Below, one piece after another: positions 37,578 through 48,790 of a DNA stretch of 64,000 bases. The notes below the pieces were generated by a model. That model saw only the letters and a program-made list of their open reading frames with translations. It had not been told where the DNA came from and did not search any database. Within the stretch, counting starts at the first letter, position 1; every line of letters starts with the position of its first letter. Source of the stretch: Triplophysa rosa (taxonomy: Eukaryota; Chordata; Actinopteri; Cypriniformes; Nemacheilidae); assembly GCF_024868665.1 (NCBI RefSeq), contig NC_079896.1, forward strand, positions 1,209,036 to 1,273,035. The letters run 5' to 3'. Position numbers and translations under genes: made by a program.

Positions 37578-38214
37578 TGGTCAGTTTATGGTTCTGCGTA
37601 GGACCTACGCCGTAACATACGGCGTAGCCTACGTACGTAGACGACGCCGTCGTGAACATTTATGGTTCTGCGTTGAGAGTATGCGTCATACTGCAATTAC
37701 ACCGCCGAAACGCTAGTTGGCTCTTTGTGTTTTCATGGGTTTGCTCTTCTTCGCCGATGTTTTGTGTGTGTGTATGCTAGTGTTTGCAAACGACAATGGA
37801 AGCCAAACCGACGTTAGAGGAAATCTCTCTCCAAGAATTCGCCGCCATCTGACAGTCTTTATAGTCCGCCGAAGAGGAGTCATACAGATGCGTGTATTTC
37901 CGAACCTCTTCAATCAGACGCTCAGTAACTTGGTCGATGTTCACCATGTTGTTCTTTTGTGGACTCTGAACTTGCCGGAAGAAGACACCAGAGAAGAAGA
38001 TGCCGGAAATGCGTAGAAGGAAGTACGATGCTGCCAAACCGACCAATCACAGCGCTTGCGGTCCGCGTAGGGTCCGCGTTGAGTTGACGCGTTGTTACAT
38101 TTTTGGAGAGGTGCGCGTCAGGCTACGGCGTAGGGTACGCACAGGGTACGCGGCTCTGCGTAGGCTACGCCGTAGGTTACGGCGTAGGTCCTACGCAGAA
38201 CCATAAACTGACCT
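37578..38214. mobile_element. Harbinger-like non-autonomous element with long ends
   Basis: The terminal inverted repeats begin GGTCAGTTTATGGTTCTGCG and run about 55 bases with one mismatch. They contain nested 'tacgccgta' palindromes. The 3-bp sequence TGA flanks both sides (37575-37577 and 38215-38217). Removing the element and one TGA restores a continuous 'gcagactgacagttg' in the host element. A 3-bp duplication and a MADF-type internal frame agree with PIF/Harbinger. The highly similar ends suggest recent movement. Confidence 0.78.
37777..38046 (-). pseudogene. MADF-domain (Harbinger-type DNA-binding) remnant
   Basis: The minus-strand frame of 89 codons contains, around residues 38-81, a string like the N-terminal half of MADF/Myb-SANT-like domains: 'ERLIEEVRKY', 'HLYD', 'YKD', 'ANSWREIS' and 'VGL'. 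Harbinger transposons usually carry two genes, a nuclease and a Myb/SANT or MADF-like DNA-binding protein that brings the nuclease to the ends. Here the match stops after the second helix and the third helix is missing; the residues after it do not fit the family, so the protein is truncated. No nuclease gene is present. The upstream hydrophobic residues (about 1-33) do not look like part of the domain, and the Met near residue 34 is the more natural start. The domain call is by motif recognition. Confidence 0.6.
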
Positions 38215-38423
38215 TGACAGTTGAAGGGGAGGAGTTAACAGATGCCCCGCCCAAGCCGTCTAACATACGTCATTTGAGACGGATAGTCACTACAGGAAGG
38301 AAGTGCATTTTCAGATTTGAACTAAAGATTATGAGGGCACACGAATTTTAAAAAGAGAATAACCCGCATTGATCAACTTTTTACAATAAACGCTTGTCAT
38401 TTTTAATTTCACTGGGACTTTAA

Positions 38424-38665
38424 CAAAAGGAAATTCTGCATCTTGTCATGTTAGGTTATTGACTCATACAATTTACACCGCTGGCCTTGTAAAAATGTTT
38501 TATTTATTTATCCTCAATGCTGTTATTGTAGTAAAAATAGTAGTAGTCTTTTTAGTATGATTTATAAAGGCACTGCATTGGCAAAACGATCGATGCATTC
38601 TGTCCGTCATGCATTTCTCAAGAGGAGACATTGAAAGCACACTCCTCATTGACACAGTGATGGTC

Positions 38666-38696
<31 letters not shown>

Positions 38697-39417
38697 GAGA
38701 AAACATCAAAGTTAAAAATGTCCTTTTCATTCCCACATCCCAATTCACACATTAGGGCACATTTTTTTCTGCGGCATTCACATGAAAAACTCTTTTTCTT
38801 TGCGGTCTGCAAAAGCAGCAAATAACAGTCCAAATACAAAAAAATATCAAAGACAACATTGTTGTTTCTGAAGCTTTTAAATGCTTGCCATTGAGACTGT
38901 TATGAGTTATGTTTCGTAACGATCTTCAGAACACAGTGTTTCGGAGCCACAACAGTCTTTCAGTTGTATTCTTGTGCCCAATGGGCTAATTTTGTCTCGG
39001 AGTTCACCATCAGACCCCACGGAGAGACGAATGCAAGACAAAATGACAGGCCCAACAGAAACCAGCAACTTTGAGTCGTAAAAAAATGTCATGCAGACAG
39101 CAATGAGAATAAATGGAGAGCAAATAAAGTCTGATGCTTCCTCTAGTAATCTCACACGTGACTCTAAACGTTTTCGACATGTGTCAATGTCGCCTCGAAC
39201 GGCGCTCAGATTAGCCAAGTCTTTTAAAATGACCTCAAACTCTCATTGTATGTTGTTTTTCAAACGTCTTGGAGCAAGATGATAGTTAATGGCCATGAAG
39301 ACGCTGTTCAGACCTTGTGGATGATAACTACATGATAGCCTAGATGAACACAATCCCATGGAGACAAAACACAAGACATAGACACGGGTGTTGATAATGT
39401 ACTGTACCTAGAAAAAC
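38424..39417. other. Non-coding stretch with short GA repeat
   Basis: GA microsatellite at 38666-38702. The text at 39090-39180 ('aatggagagcaaataaagtctgatgcttcctctagtaatctcacacgtgactc'-like) is a fragment of the GAGATCTC repeat's left part. No gene. Confidence 0.45.
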
Positions 39418-39510
39418 CCAGGACACCCTAGCAACCACATATCAATACACTTGAAACCTTTTTAAACACCTTAGCAACAACATAGCAATGCCCTTGCAAC
39501 CACACAGAAG
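39418..39510. repeat. CNACCACATAGCAAC short-word repeat
   Basis: 'ggacaccctagcaaccacatatcaa', 'caccttagcaacaacatagcaatg' and 'cccttgcaaccacacag' are degenerate units like those at 20430-20555. Confidence 0.6.
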
Positions 39511-39689
39511 ATCCCTATCGTCGTGGTTTCAGGCCCGGAAAATGCAAAAAATAAAACGACGTTAACATTAACAAGAGCCACAGTTTGGAAAAAGTCTCTG
39601 CACAGCGTTCTGCGAAAGGCTTTTCTTAAACACAAACACATGCGACGCGAGATCTCACCTAGAGACAAGCAAACCGGTCTCCAGTCACA

Positions 39690-40070
39690 GGTCAAGACTG
39701 GCGTCTGTGGTCATCCCAACGTTAAGTGTGCGTCGGAAGCGGAGCCCAGGGGTCATTCTGGACGGAGATGGGGGTCGGCCGTGCCGTGGAGCTCTTTCCC
39801 ACAAGCCTGCTATCGAAGGCAGGAGGCATTGTTCTGCGGTACACTCAATCTGGCCAATCTGACCTTATGTGCTACCCAAAACACGACTGGCCCGCTTCTA
39901 TGAACAGAAATAGTCGGCAAGGGTCAGCGTTCATTGTGTGGCTTAAGAATGTGATGTGTGGTGAAAGGCTAAAAGCAGGAACTTTCCAACGAACATTTAG
40001 GGCCATAATTATGCATTAGGTTTGGTTAATTCTTAAAGTGTGCCACTGGCGTTTTAGGGCCAAAGAGACA
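39690..40070. other. Candidate conserved non-coding element
   Basis: High-complexity, GC-balanced text. Two overlapping plus-strand frames (39523-39903, 126 codons; 39726-40019, 97 codons) stay open but show no domain, and two open frames at once points to composition rather than coding. Possible regulatory DNA; a short unannotated exon cannot be excluded. Confidence 0.28.
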
Positions 40071-40227
40071 AACCAGAGGAGAACGGTATGGCTCAGATAC
40101 AGCTCTTTCATAGCACGAGAGATTTTGGTTGCGTTTCATTCAAGTATCAACTTTCATTTCAGATTTTCTTTCGCTTTGGAGAAACAAGAACAAAATAAAA
40201 GAGACGATTGTTCGATACATGAAGAGT

Positions 40228-40755
40228 ATGAGGGAGGGTGTTCAGCAAACGTTGCCATTTGCTCTCCATTTCATCTCATTGATGTCTAAGAGAAACAGAA
40301 GACATGTTAAAGGGATACTTCACCCAAAAATGAAAATTCTGTCATCATTTACTCGCCTTCCAGTTGTTCCAAATCTGTATAAATGTCTTTGTTCTGGTGA
40401 ACACAGAGAAAGATATTTGGAAGAATGCTTCTAACCAAACAGACCTCAACACCCATTGACTCCCAGAGTAGGAAAAATGACTTTATCATTTTTTTTGTTC
40501 TGTTAAACACAAAAGAAGATATTTTGAAGAATGTAGGACAGCAAACAGTTCTGGGGCACTTTTGACTGCCATTGTTTTTTTCCTGCTGTGGGAGTCAATG
40601 GGTGTCGAGATCTGTTTGGTTACTGACATTCTTCCAAATATCTTCATCAGAACAAAGACATTTATACAGATTTGGAAAGAAATGATGACAGAATTGTCAT
40701 TTTTGGGTGAAGTATCACTTTAAAGAGATCTCATCTGTGGTTTTTCTTTCTCAGA
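40228..40755 (+). repeat. GAGATCTC repeat copy split by a TTAA MITE
   Basis: The left part (40228-40310) carries 'catttgctctccatttcatctcattgatgtctaagag' and ends 'gacatgttaa'. The right part (40720-40755) resumes 'ttaaagagatctcatctgtgg'. In other copies these join directly as 'atattaaagagatctc', so a MITE has inserted at that TTAA. Confidence 0.7.
40311..40719. mobile_element. TTAA-flanked palindromic MITE, 409 bp
   Basis: TTAA lies at 40307-40310 and 40720-40723. With the flank, the left end reads TTAAAGGGATACTTCACCC and the right end inverted TTAAAGTGATACTTCACCC. The two halves are long inverted copies ('aaaatgaaaattctgtcatcattt', 'gtttctttgttctg'-like and 'aagatattt.gaagaatg' on both sides) around a centre near 40510. 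This is one of the best known fish MITE types. Partial copies are at 41710-41934 and 60486-60631. Confidence 0.85.
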
Positions 40756-41705
40756 TTCATTGATAACAGGACCGTGGGGAAAATGTACATCTTTACACAA
40801 CTTTTTAACACTTTAGGAATAATAGAAATAATCCGAAAAGTGGTTTTCAACCCACGTTTCACCAAACGAGCAGATGATCATCTTCTCGTGAATTCACCGT
40901 CTCATGCGATACATTTAATGTGTTTGGTACGGTTTGTCTACAGCAGACCGACTCTGTATACCAACATTCTCATGAATCTCTCAAGCCAGTTTTCCATGAT
41001 GCAACGCTCACACACAAACACACACACACACACAATGTGTTTTCAATCCCATATCCAAAACCGTGCAGAATGTACACAATCCCTTGCAGATCTTCTCTAA
41101 AGGGCAGAAATGTAGAGGAGAAACAAGATCCTCAGTCTCTCGTGCCCCGGGCCGAACTGAGCGACACCATGAACACAAGATTTCTCGTTAAACCTCTTTA
41201 TAAAGAGCGTCTATGATGATGATGTTTGGTCTATGTGAGGGTTTCTACAATAACTCAGTGATGCACGAATCATCCTGCAAATTTGTTTGGTGGAAAAGCC
41301 AGAATCACAGATCCGTCCATCATTTTACAGTCACGCCCTTCGTGGATTTTAGACGGAGTTCAAGAATTCCGCTAGGAAATTAGATAATAGGCTTTCTTTC
41401 TGATTTCCCAGCGCCAAATAAGTTACAGCATCATCGTTTTGTAGGTTATGTCTGGCTGATTTATGGTGGATTCTGTGCATCTTGTCAGGACAGGTTTCTT
41501 TGGAATTCTAGTGAACAAACTGGACTCGAGTGCAGATCTAGTTCAAACAGGAGCTTCGCTGACCCTAAAACGTATAAGAGGACGGTTGCTGATCTTTCAC
41601 AAATTAAAGCTGTACTTTATTATACTCTACTCTAATGGCCTTGGGCTTTAAATAAAAAGCTCAAATGTTGACTTCTAAACTGGTGTCGGTATGATTGTTA
41701 TGGAT
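40756..41705. other. Non-coding stretch, no gene seen
   Basis: AC run at 41017-41034. The block 41240-41620 is moderately complex and could hold regulatory DNA; frames at 40774-41216 have no domain. Confidence 0.4.
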
Positions 41706-41709
41706 TTAA

Positions 41710-41934
41710 AGTTCACCCACAAAATAATTTACTCTCATGTCATTTCAAATCTGTATGACTTTATTTTTTCTGCATTACACAAAGGAGATATTTTGCAGAA
41801 TGTTTATTACAAAAAGAACCCTATTGACATTAATTGTGTGAACGCAAAACCACTGAGACATTTCTCAAAATATCTTCTTTTGTGTTCGACTGAAGAAAGA
41901 GTCACATACAGGTTTGAAATGACACGAGGGTCAA
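41710..41934. mobile_element. Truncated copy of the TTAAAGG..TTCACCC MITE
   Basis: TTAA at 41706-41709, then AGTTCACCCACAAAATAATTTACTC. The middle has 'gcattacacaaaggagatattttgcagaatg' and inverted 'atatcttcttttgtgttcgactgaag'. The right end stops at 'tttgaaatgacacgagggt', lacking the final ~45 bases. Confidence 0.7.
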
Positions 41935-44744
41935 CACTGCATTGTTTAAACATTTAAAAGTGAAATGTCTAGCTAACAAGAGTGTTTAGTTTTAATTAAA
42001 ATAATTGCAACATGGTTTAATATGTTGTCATCTAATGCAATGAAGTTAATATATTGTTAATACATTTAGGTTTCTCTCAGTAATACATTGTGTTTAAATA
42101 AAAAATACTAATTATTTTCCTCCAAACTAAAACTAAGTGCAGGGATAGATTTTAACCAGAAGGTTAAACTTTGTTGAAATGTTCAATAGTCCTTGTTGGC
42201 TTAAACCTTTAGATATGTGTATTACAAAAAAACAATAAATAAATAAGTAAAGCTACCAACAATCACCGGAGTAAAAAGACGTCAATTCTGGATGACCATA
42301 ACAGCTTAGACCTGAAGGGCAACTTTACTTTTATAACTTACGGGGTCAAGCCTGGAGAATGCCTACAGCAAAAACACTTTCTTCACAAAGTTATAAAGCT
42401 GTACACTTGAATTATATCATCGTAACACTCTGAAAAATTCAGTAGCAGTCTTCCATGTTTAGACTTGCAACATCCCCGAATCAAAAGACACGATTAAAAA
42501 CGGAACTGGATTTTTTATTACAATTATGAAGATCTGCTAACAGTTTCCTGGATTTACACGTTTAAACAAATACAGCATCTGATACACACATTTCCAGTTT
42601 AGAGTGATTGTACGAGACAAAGCGTGTTATATGTTGAACATGTGAATTTGTTTGAAACCATCTTCTCCTACAGTTTAAATGATGGAATAGAAGAGATAAC
42701 TTCGGTGTTTTGTAAATGTAAATACAATAGCTTTTGATTTGATGTGATTATGTAATGAGACTTTGAAGTGCGCTTCTGATGTTTCATGTTGGTTTTGGGC
42801 TCCATCTAGTGGTCAGAAATTGTTACTGCGTTTTACATTTGCTGCCGTTAAAAACCCTTCTTATCTAAGCAATTCGATTACAAAAGTATCCGAGAACGTA
42901 CAAAAGAAACACCCGACAGATAGAGAGAGATGCAACAAAAAGTACCACGATATTATAATGACTAACTTATAACTTTACTGTAATTTATAGCACAGGTGAC
43001 AACCAGGGATGGTCTCCCCACAAAATAAGTGTAAAAAAACTATGGTAATACTATGTTTTAAAAAAATGTTTTTATACTATACTATTATTGTAAGTAGTTA
43101 TGTATTATGTCACATTTTTATGTACCATAGTACCACCTTGTTTTTATTTTTTTTGCATGCCATGCACTCATATATTTTTATCTTGGAGTGCCATGTAAGT
43201 ACACCAGTAAGTTTCTTTTTGTGGTGATATCATAAATGCACCATCATGCCTGCAGCACAGATACATGGCCAATCAATTCTAAGTGTCTTTGTAGAGTTTT
43301 GGCCACTTGGTGGAAGCAACGTCCTGTAATGTGGAAGAAAGCCGTCTGGAGGAACATTTATAGACTCACTGTGTTGTGTTCATAAGAAATATTTCTGCTG
43401 TGATTTACTCACATTACCTCTCAACACACAAGCACGCACGCACACAGTCCAAAACGCCTTATGCTTCAAGACAAAATGCTCTCCGGAGTGCAAGACATCA
43501 GGATTTTCAGAACACACAAACAAATAAATAACAATAAAAATGCTTCTATCATATTGGCACGTGCGCCTGTCTCTTTCACAAAAGCTGCAAATGCTTTCAG
43601 TTGTGTTTTGCGTTGCATGATAAATCTCAGACGTTGGGACATGTGCCCGACTGCAGATGGCTCAAATGCTCAGATTTGAAATCAAATCAATGAAATAGTT
43701 TTGCATATTAACACTGTAAAAATCTGAAATGAATCCAGGCGGGGTAAATAACCCCAGAACAACCTTTACACAAACATTTACCACAGTAGGTCAAGCTATT
43801 AAGGGTTTCTCCAGTTATTGTTACTACAGTAAAACTTTTTATGATTTCACAAATAACCGCAGTAATGGTCAATATTTGTGAGTGCAAATACTTCTGTATG
43901 CATATTAGCAATATAAAACATCAACAACCTCAAGCATTGTTTACCTTTCTCCGGTGACATTTATCCTGCATCCATCTGCCATTTCTCGAGGATCTCAGTT
44001 CAATCCTCGAGACTTCTCGAGACAGCACAGCAAATCTGTTCACCCTATGATTACATGATCGAGAGCACATGTGAAAGAGACACACAAATAACACTCCTGT
44101 TAACATATAGTGCAGTAAGAGTATGTAGATATAAAATGATGAGTATGGATAGCATAGCTCAGATCACCTAGCCTTGCGAGAATCTGACATGAAAAATTCA
44201 TACTTACATGAACATTCAGATCTGAGACGTTGATCGCAGACTTTCATGTCTTCGGAAGTCTAAGCACAGTTTGAGACGCCGCAAAAACGTCTGAAAAGCA
44301 CAAGAATTAAGCAAGTCGATGTGACATTACTGTACGTTTGTTGTCGATGTTTTCTCATTTCTATAAACAAGGAAAATCAAGATAATACTGTAGCAAGATC
44401 TCATCAGTGACCTCTTTTTCTCATCCGTGACTTTTCATTTTTAGATGTGCATGTGTATTTTAAGCATCGCTGTGACGATGATGGTGGTTGTTTTAAAGAT
44501 GAGAACAGGCTGGTCCTGTCATCTGACTTTTAGTAATAAAGGTTAGAACCCATAATTGCTTTGAAAAGCACAAATGCACTTGTTGTTTTCAGAAACGTGT
44601 GCTCTTCTGCGTTGCTTTTGTACCAACTGAACATACAAATGTAGAAATGGAAAAGTTATAATAACCCGAACAGCTGTTCAGGTTTGTTTTAGAGAGAGAT
44701 TTGAGGTTTGGAATTAAACACTCCCACTATCAGAGACTGAAACT
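41935..44744. other. Non-coding stretch, no gene seen
   Basis: Mostly unique AT-rich DNA. 43010-43230 repeats 'tactatg', 'accatag' and 'taccac' words like 1931-2080. 44205-44290 has scattered words of the GAGATCTC repeat ('cagatctgagacgttgatcgcagactt'). 43985-44025 contains clustered 'tcgag'. No gene. Confidence 0.42.
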
Positions 44745-44830
44745 CGGCATGAAATTCCTCATGTGCTCGACATCTCTTTGCAGTTCATGAGAAATAACTG
44801 AGATTTTAAAGATCTTTATACTTTTGACTT
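44745..44830 (+). repeat. Fragment of the GAGATCTC dispersed repeat
   Basis: 'gctcgacatctctttgcagttcatgagaaataactgagattttaaagatc' matches the 3' part of the copy at 35790-36165. Confidence 0.5.
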
Positions 44831-44974
44831 ACAATGATAAGGCACAAATACGTCCCTGCTAGGGCAAAATGCATTGCAAGGTATATTTTTGCCATATGTA
44901 CACAAGCAGTTCTTGTTTTGAAAAGTGTCAAATGTTGCATAAAGCATCAGGTTTCTTCACAAAGTCTTTTTTTT

Positions 44975-45330
44975 ACTTGGCAACATTTGTGTAGCATTCA
45001 GGTATAATACCCAGTTTACCCCTGTGGTGGTGAAGTCTAGCGCCGGGCATCCAAACATTACTCTGATACCAAGCACTTTCATGCAGCTGAATATGAAATA
45101 TCGCCCACCGGGAGCTTGGCAAACATTCTGCACCGCATTTATTGCTTTGAGATCCGACATTCCCGTTCAGAAAGAGCATTCCAATCTATGCCAGATAGGC
45201 CGGCGTGGACGTCTGCCGTTTGACTGATTCCAGCTCTATAGCCCTCTGTGTTCTCGTAGCTTTCTTACTCGTCTCAGAGCGCTGTATCGACTCAGACGGC
45301 CAGACAGGTGGCCTGTCATCGGCTTCCTTA
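44975..45330. other. Candidate conserved non-coding element
   Basis: High-complexity block, e.g. 'ggtataatacccagtttacccctg', 'gcatccaaacattactctgataccaag', 'gcagctgaatatgaaatatcg' and 'gcataattg'-free flanks. Overlapping frames on both strands (44957-45227) lack domains. Confidence 0.32.
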
Positions 45331-45384
45331 TGCATCTCTGCATCTGTCTGAATCAAACATTTATTATACGTCCGGTTAAATCAA

Positions 45385-45640
45385 TTGTGAGATTGAGATT
45401 TCTGAGACTCTGCTTCTCAAGAGAAATATCCGAGACGCAGATGCGACTTCGCCATTTAAATTAATCAGCATTCGCTTTATCGGCGAAGTGTGTCCAAAAT
45501 ACGAGGAATTGTTTTGTTTTTTTAAAGGCTCTTGGTACATAAAAACATAGCCTATATACACATGACATGAGAACAGGAAGAACAATAATCTCATTGATGT
45601 CTATGATAAATAATTGAGATATTAAAGAGAGTTAACCCCT
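45385..45640 (+). repeat. GAGATCTC repeat copy with internal insertion
   Basis: The left part (45385-45465) has 'gagatttctgagactctgcttctcaagagaaatatccgagacgcagatgcgactt'. The right part (45588-45640) has 'aatctcattgatgtctatgataaataattgagatattaaagag'. The 120 bases between do not belong to the repeat and include 'tggtacataaaaacatagcctatatacacatgacatg', whose origin I do not recognise. Confidence 0.6.
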
Positions 45641-45939
45641 CAAAAAATTCTTCATTTGCTCTGCCTTTTTTTAACTTTCAATGCCAAAAAGAAAATCTTC
45701 ACTTTTTTTAAGTAAGCAGGACTATTTTTGCATTTTACTACAACTTAAATGCTTCGTCTAGTCAAGTAAAACAAGGCAAAAAACAAACTCTACCCTTCTT
45801 GTTTGCTGCAATTTAAACAAGTGGGGTAAAAAAGCGAGAGAAGCAGATGTGATGATTTGCATGTATCTCATGTACCCAAGTGCTCTATCAAAGGTCATTT
45901 GAACACTTTAAGAGTCCTTGTTTCAAATTAGGCATGGGT
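45641..45939. other. Non-coding stretch, no gene seen
   Basis: AT-rich, featureless. Confidence 0.4.
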
Positions 45940-46210
45940 TGGAAAAGCTTCTGTCTCCCAGCTAGCCCATTAATTCCGGCCTAACCGAATCTGTCGTGCG
46001 GTCAATCCGACACCTGCTGCGTCGCTCCATCAGGACCCCAGAGTTAAGACGGATCACCGGTCCAGCCGGACTGATGTATGCCCACATCCTCCGCACTGAC
46101 AAATTACACTTGCAGTCAGTCAATATCCCTGAAAGTCATTCAACATAATGCAAAATTCATGACGGCGCTATACATAGAAGCAAACCGGAGCAGGGCGGTT
46201 ATGATTTCAT
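45940..46210. other. Candidate conserved non-coding element
   Basis: Dense high-complexity block with 'ctagcccattaattccggcctaacc', 'gtcgtgcggtcaatccgacacctgctgcg' and 'acataatgcaaaattcatgacgg'. No open frame spans it. The mix of TAAT cores and GC-rich words with no repeat vocabulary is typical of vertebrate developmental enhancers. Confidence 0.38.
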
Positions 46211-47399
46211 GTCAGGCAGGAATTTACTGACACTCCCATTCTGCAGAGCCCATTTAGAAAATTTACATTATTGAATACAGTAAAGAAGACATTACGCGAT
46301 CTGAATGCTTTAGCGTGTCTGCGAATGTCTCCTGAGAATACATTATTGAATGAGGGAGAGATCACATTATTGAACCACTTAGAAGTGAAAGATTTACCTT
46401 CAGATTCTTTTAAACTGTCTCCCGTGACGCTCAGACTGCTTAGAAAGCGCTTTGTTCTTCCCGATGTTGCTCTGTGAATGGAGTTAACAGACATGGTTTT
46501 CTATCCAGATGGGAATTGTTACATCAAACAACAGTTAAATGGACCCTTTAATCTCACGCCTCTGTGAAAGAATGGAATTTATCACACTGTTTGTTAAAGG
46601 GAACCGTTAAAAAAATTAAACCTGGTTGAATTTGGTGTTGTTATGTCATGCTTTTGTGATAATGAAGATGTAATTAGAAGCTTTTGCTCAGTTAGGATTG
46701 ATAGTAGGCCTAGTTGTTAAAATACTGTACAAATATTGTCCTCTGAACAATAAACAACGCATTTCATTTAGTACAAAACAACATCCCTTTATCAAACTGA
46801 AACAAAGAAGATTCAGCTATTAACGCGAAGGGTGTCTGTGTGTGAGGCGAATGCTTCATATAATAGTATACATAATCTAAAAAAATGCTATGGGATGTGA
46901 TATCAAACAAATCTCGTTCTTACTTTTTTTAGTTATTTACTATAATAAAACCATGGCAATTTTAAAAAATCAAAAGTGATGTTTTTTGTTTGTTAAGCAG
47001 ATGTTGACCCAGAAATACTGGCGTGTGTGTTATATCAAGCTTATATGCTCATATGTTTTTCGTAAACGTACATTTCAACATGTCATTTTAATGCTTTTAT
47101 TTTACCCAGCGTATTTAGCTCGCTAGAAGCTAACGCAGCTTCGGTCAGCGATACAACAACTTATCGAGATAACAACTTTGTGATCAGGCATTATAACTAC
47201 CTACTAAATTGGGTTCTTAGCGGACACGAGGACCGAATTTGTCATGACAACGGCCTCGACAGCTGATCTGAGGGACCGTAAATGGGAATGGGCACGCTGA
47301 ACTCACTTTTACGAAAACATGATCCTCTTTTATTACTGGTATTCAAATGGTCTATTTGTTTTCAGTACATAATTAAACCAGTTATACATTCGTGTCAAA
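46211..47399. other. Non-coding stretch, no gene seen
   Basis: Overlapping frames at 46207-46494 lack domains. In 46260-46380 the phrase 'ttattgaa' occurs three times ('cattattgaatacag', 'cattattgaatgagg', 'cattattgaacc'), a weak local repetition. Confidence 0.42.
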
Positions 47400-47880
47400 G
47401 ATCTCTTGCGGTTCTCAGTCAGAATAAGACTATGCTGCTAATCAAACGCCCAGGCCCATATAAATCCAAGGAGACAAATTATCATGCAAAGAATTTATCC
47501 CCCCCCCTCTATATTCTGTCTGATTATATATTGTGTTATAATGACCAAAGCAATGTGATTGAGGACTCGTGTAATGAGAGGAATGGCCACCTCTGATCTC
47601 ATGTGTTCTGCATGATAACCTGCGCACGGGCCTATAGCTCTATGGAGATCATTTAGGAGGAGATTATGCCGTTAAATTACTATGAAATTCAATGATAATT
47701 AAAATGAATGGACTCCCCAAGGAGAGGAGCGTTCCTGTGATGAAAGTGATATTTTAGATAGAGGCCCGGCGAGGAGAAAAGGGCAAAACTTGTATAATTA
47801 CACTTGAATTAGATTGATTAAGGCATGTACTATGGCTGGATATCATACACAGCAGTCACATCTTAAATAGTGTTTCTTTA
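47400..47880. other. Strong candidate conserved non-coding element
   Basis: About 480 bp of uniformly high-complexity text. It has many TAAT and ATGCAAA-type cores ('atgctgctaatcaaacgccc', 'aaattatcatgcaaagaattta', 'gccgttaaattactatg', 'tgataattaaaatgaatgg', 'ttagattgattaaggc') and GC-rich connectors. It has no coding frame of meaning (47282-47596 is domain-free) and no repeat words. It is the most enhancer-like stretch in the window. Target gene unknown. Confidence 0.45.
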
Positions 47881-48059
47881 CACGGCCTGCACGTGCAGTT
47901 TTACACTTTAGCCGGTTTATTTAATGTGTCTGCTATAGCATCCATTTATGGATACAGGCCTACCATGAATTTATTTTTTATAATCAAATTTAATTTAATA
48001 AAAGCAATCAGAAGTTGTTAAAAGTGAAAATTAAACTTGCATTTATACAAAACTATGCT

Positions 48060-48790
48060 CCAATGGGCGTTTCGGCTGCCTTTTTTTTTCCGCGCTTGAG
48101 CCTTCTCGACCAATCACGTTCCTCGCATGTTGTTATGGAAACGACAGACGCTCTGAGCTGCAGAAAAAGACGCCGGCGTGACCATGGCCTTACGCAACCA
48201 AAAAAATCTGTTTTCATCAAAAGCAAAATCTACTTCCAGGACATACACTAAAAGTGTCCATAGTTGGAAAACCTCCCAAATCTCAGCATCCCATTCCACA
48301 AACGGGTTGAAGGGAAATGACAAGGTTAGAGGAGAGCACGGATGACTATAAATCAGCCAAATTTACATTAATTCATTTATCTAATCGCAAGCGGGAAACG
48401 TGTTTATCTGTCACGACAACATAAGACGAACCCAGATTCCCTGCTCGCCTCGAATCCATTTAATTTCTTGATAGAAAAAAAACGTAATGCGCTCACCTTG
48501 AAGATAAATAACCGGCGCTGGCGCGCGCGTGTACATAAGACACGAAACAAAGCTGGTTTGCTATTAATAATTCACCACGGCATTGAATAATGAAAAACGT
48601 CTTTATGAGAGAATTATGATACCTTGGTCTATACCAACCGCTGTGCTGTTTTTTAAAACTAGGTGAACTTTGAAAGTCAGAAGGCGGTGAAAGCCGCCAT
48701 TCCCTCCTGACAGCGGATGAGAGGAAACAAACAGCGACTCTATCGATGGCTCTGCTGATATGCAAATCTCAGAGGAATCACTTTGAAAGA
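48060..48790. other. Candidate conserved non-coding cluster
   Basis: Contains 'gaccaatcacgttcctcgcatg' (48110-48130, with a CCAAT box), 'tctaatcgcaagcgggaaacg', 'tgctattaataattcacc', and 'gctgatatgcaaatctcagagg' with a perfect ATGCAAAT octamer at 48759-48766. No supported coding frame. Separated from the preceding block by a short AT-rich gap; the two could be parts of one regulatory region. Confidence 0.4.

Larger units (their letters stand above)
37404..38419. mobile_element. TTAA-type element, host of a nested Harbinger
   Basis: The left end GTCCCCGTGAACCGGAAG follows TTAA (37400-37403). The right end inverted is AGTCCCAGTGAAATTAAA and is followed by TTAA (38420-38423). Without the nested 637-bp insertion and its 3-bp duplication it is about 376 bp. 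The left arm words 'ccggaagttgcgatcg' and 'tgaaatg..atttcgaatgagaaaaata' recur at 58697-58960. No coding sequence of its own. Confidence 0.7.

Noticed and set aside
39523..40019. Frames of 126 and 97 codons
   Set aside because: Two frames open over the same DNA, no domain, and no clear exon boundaries.
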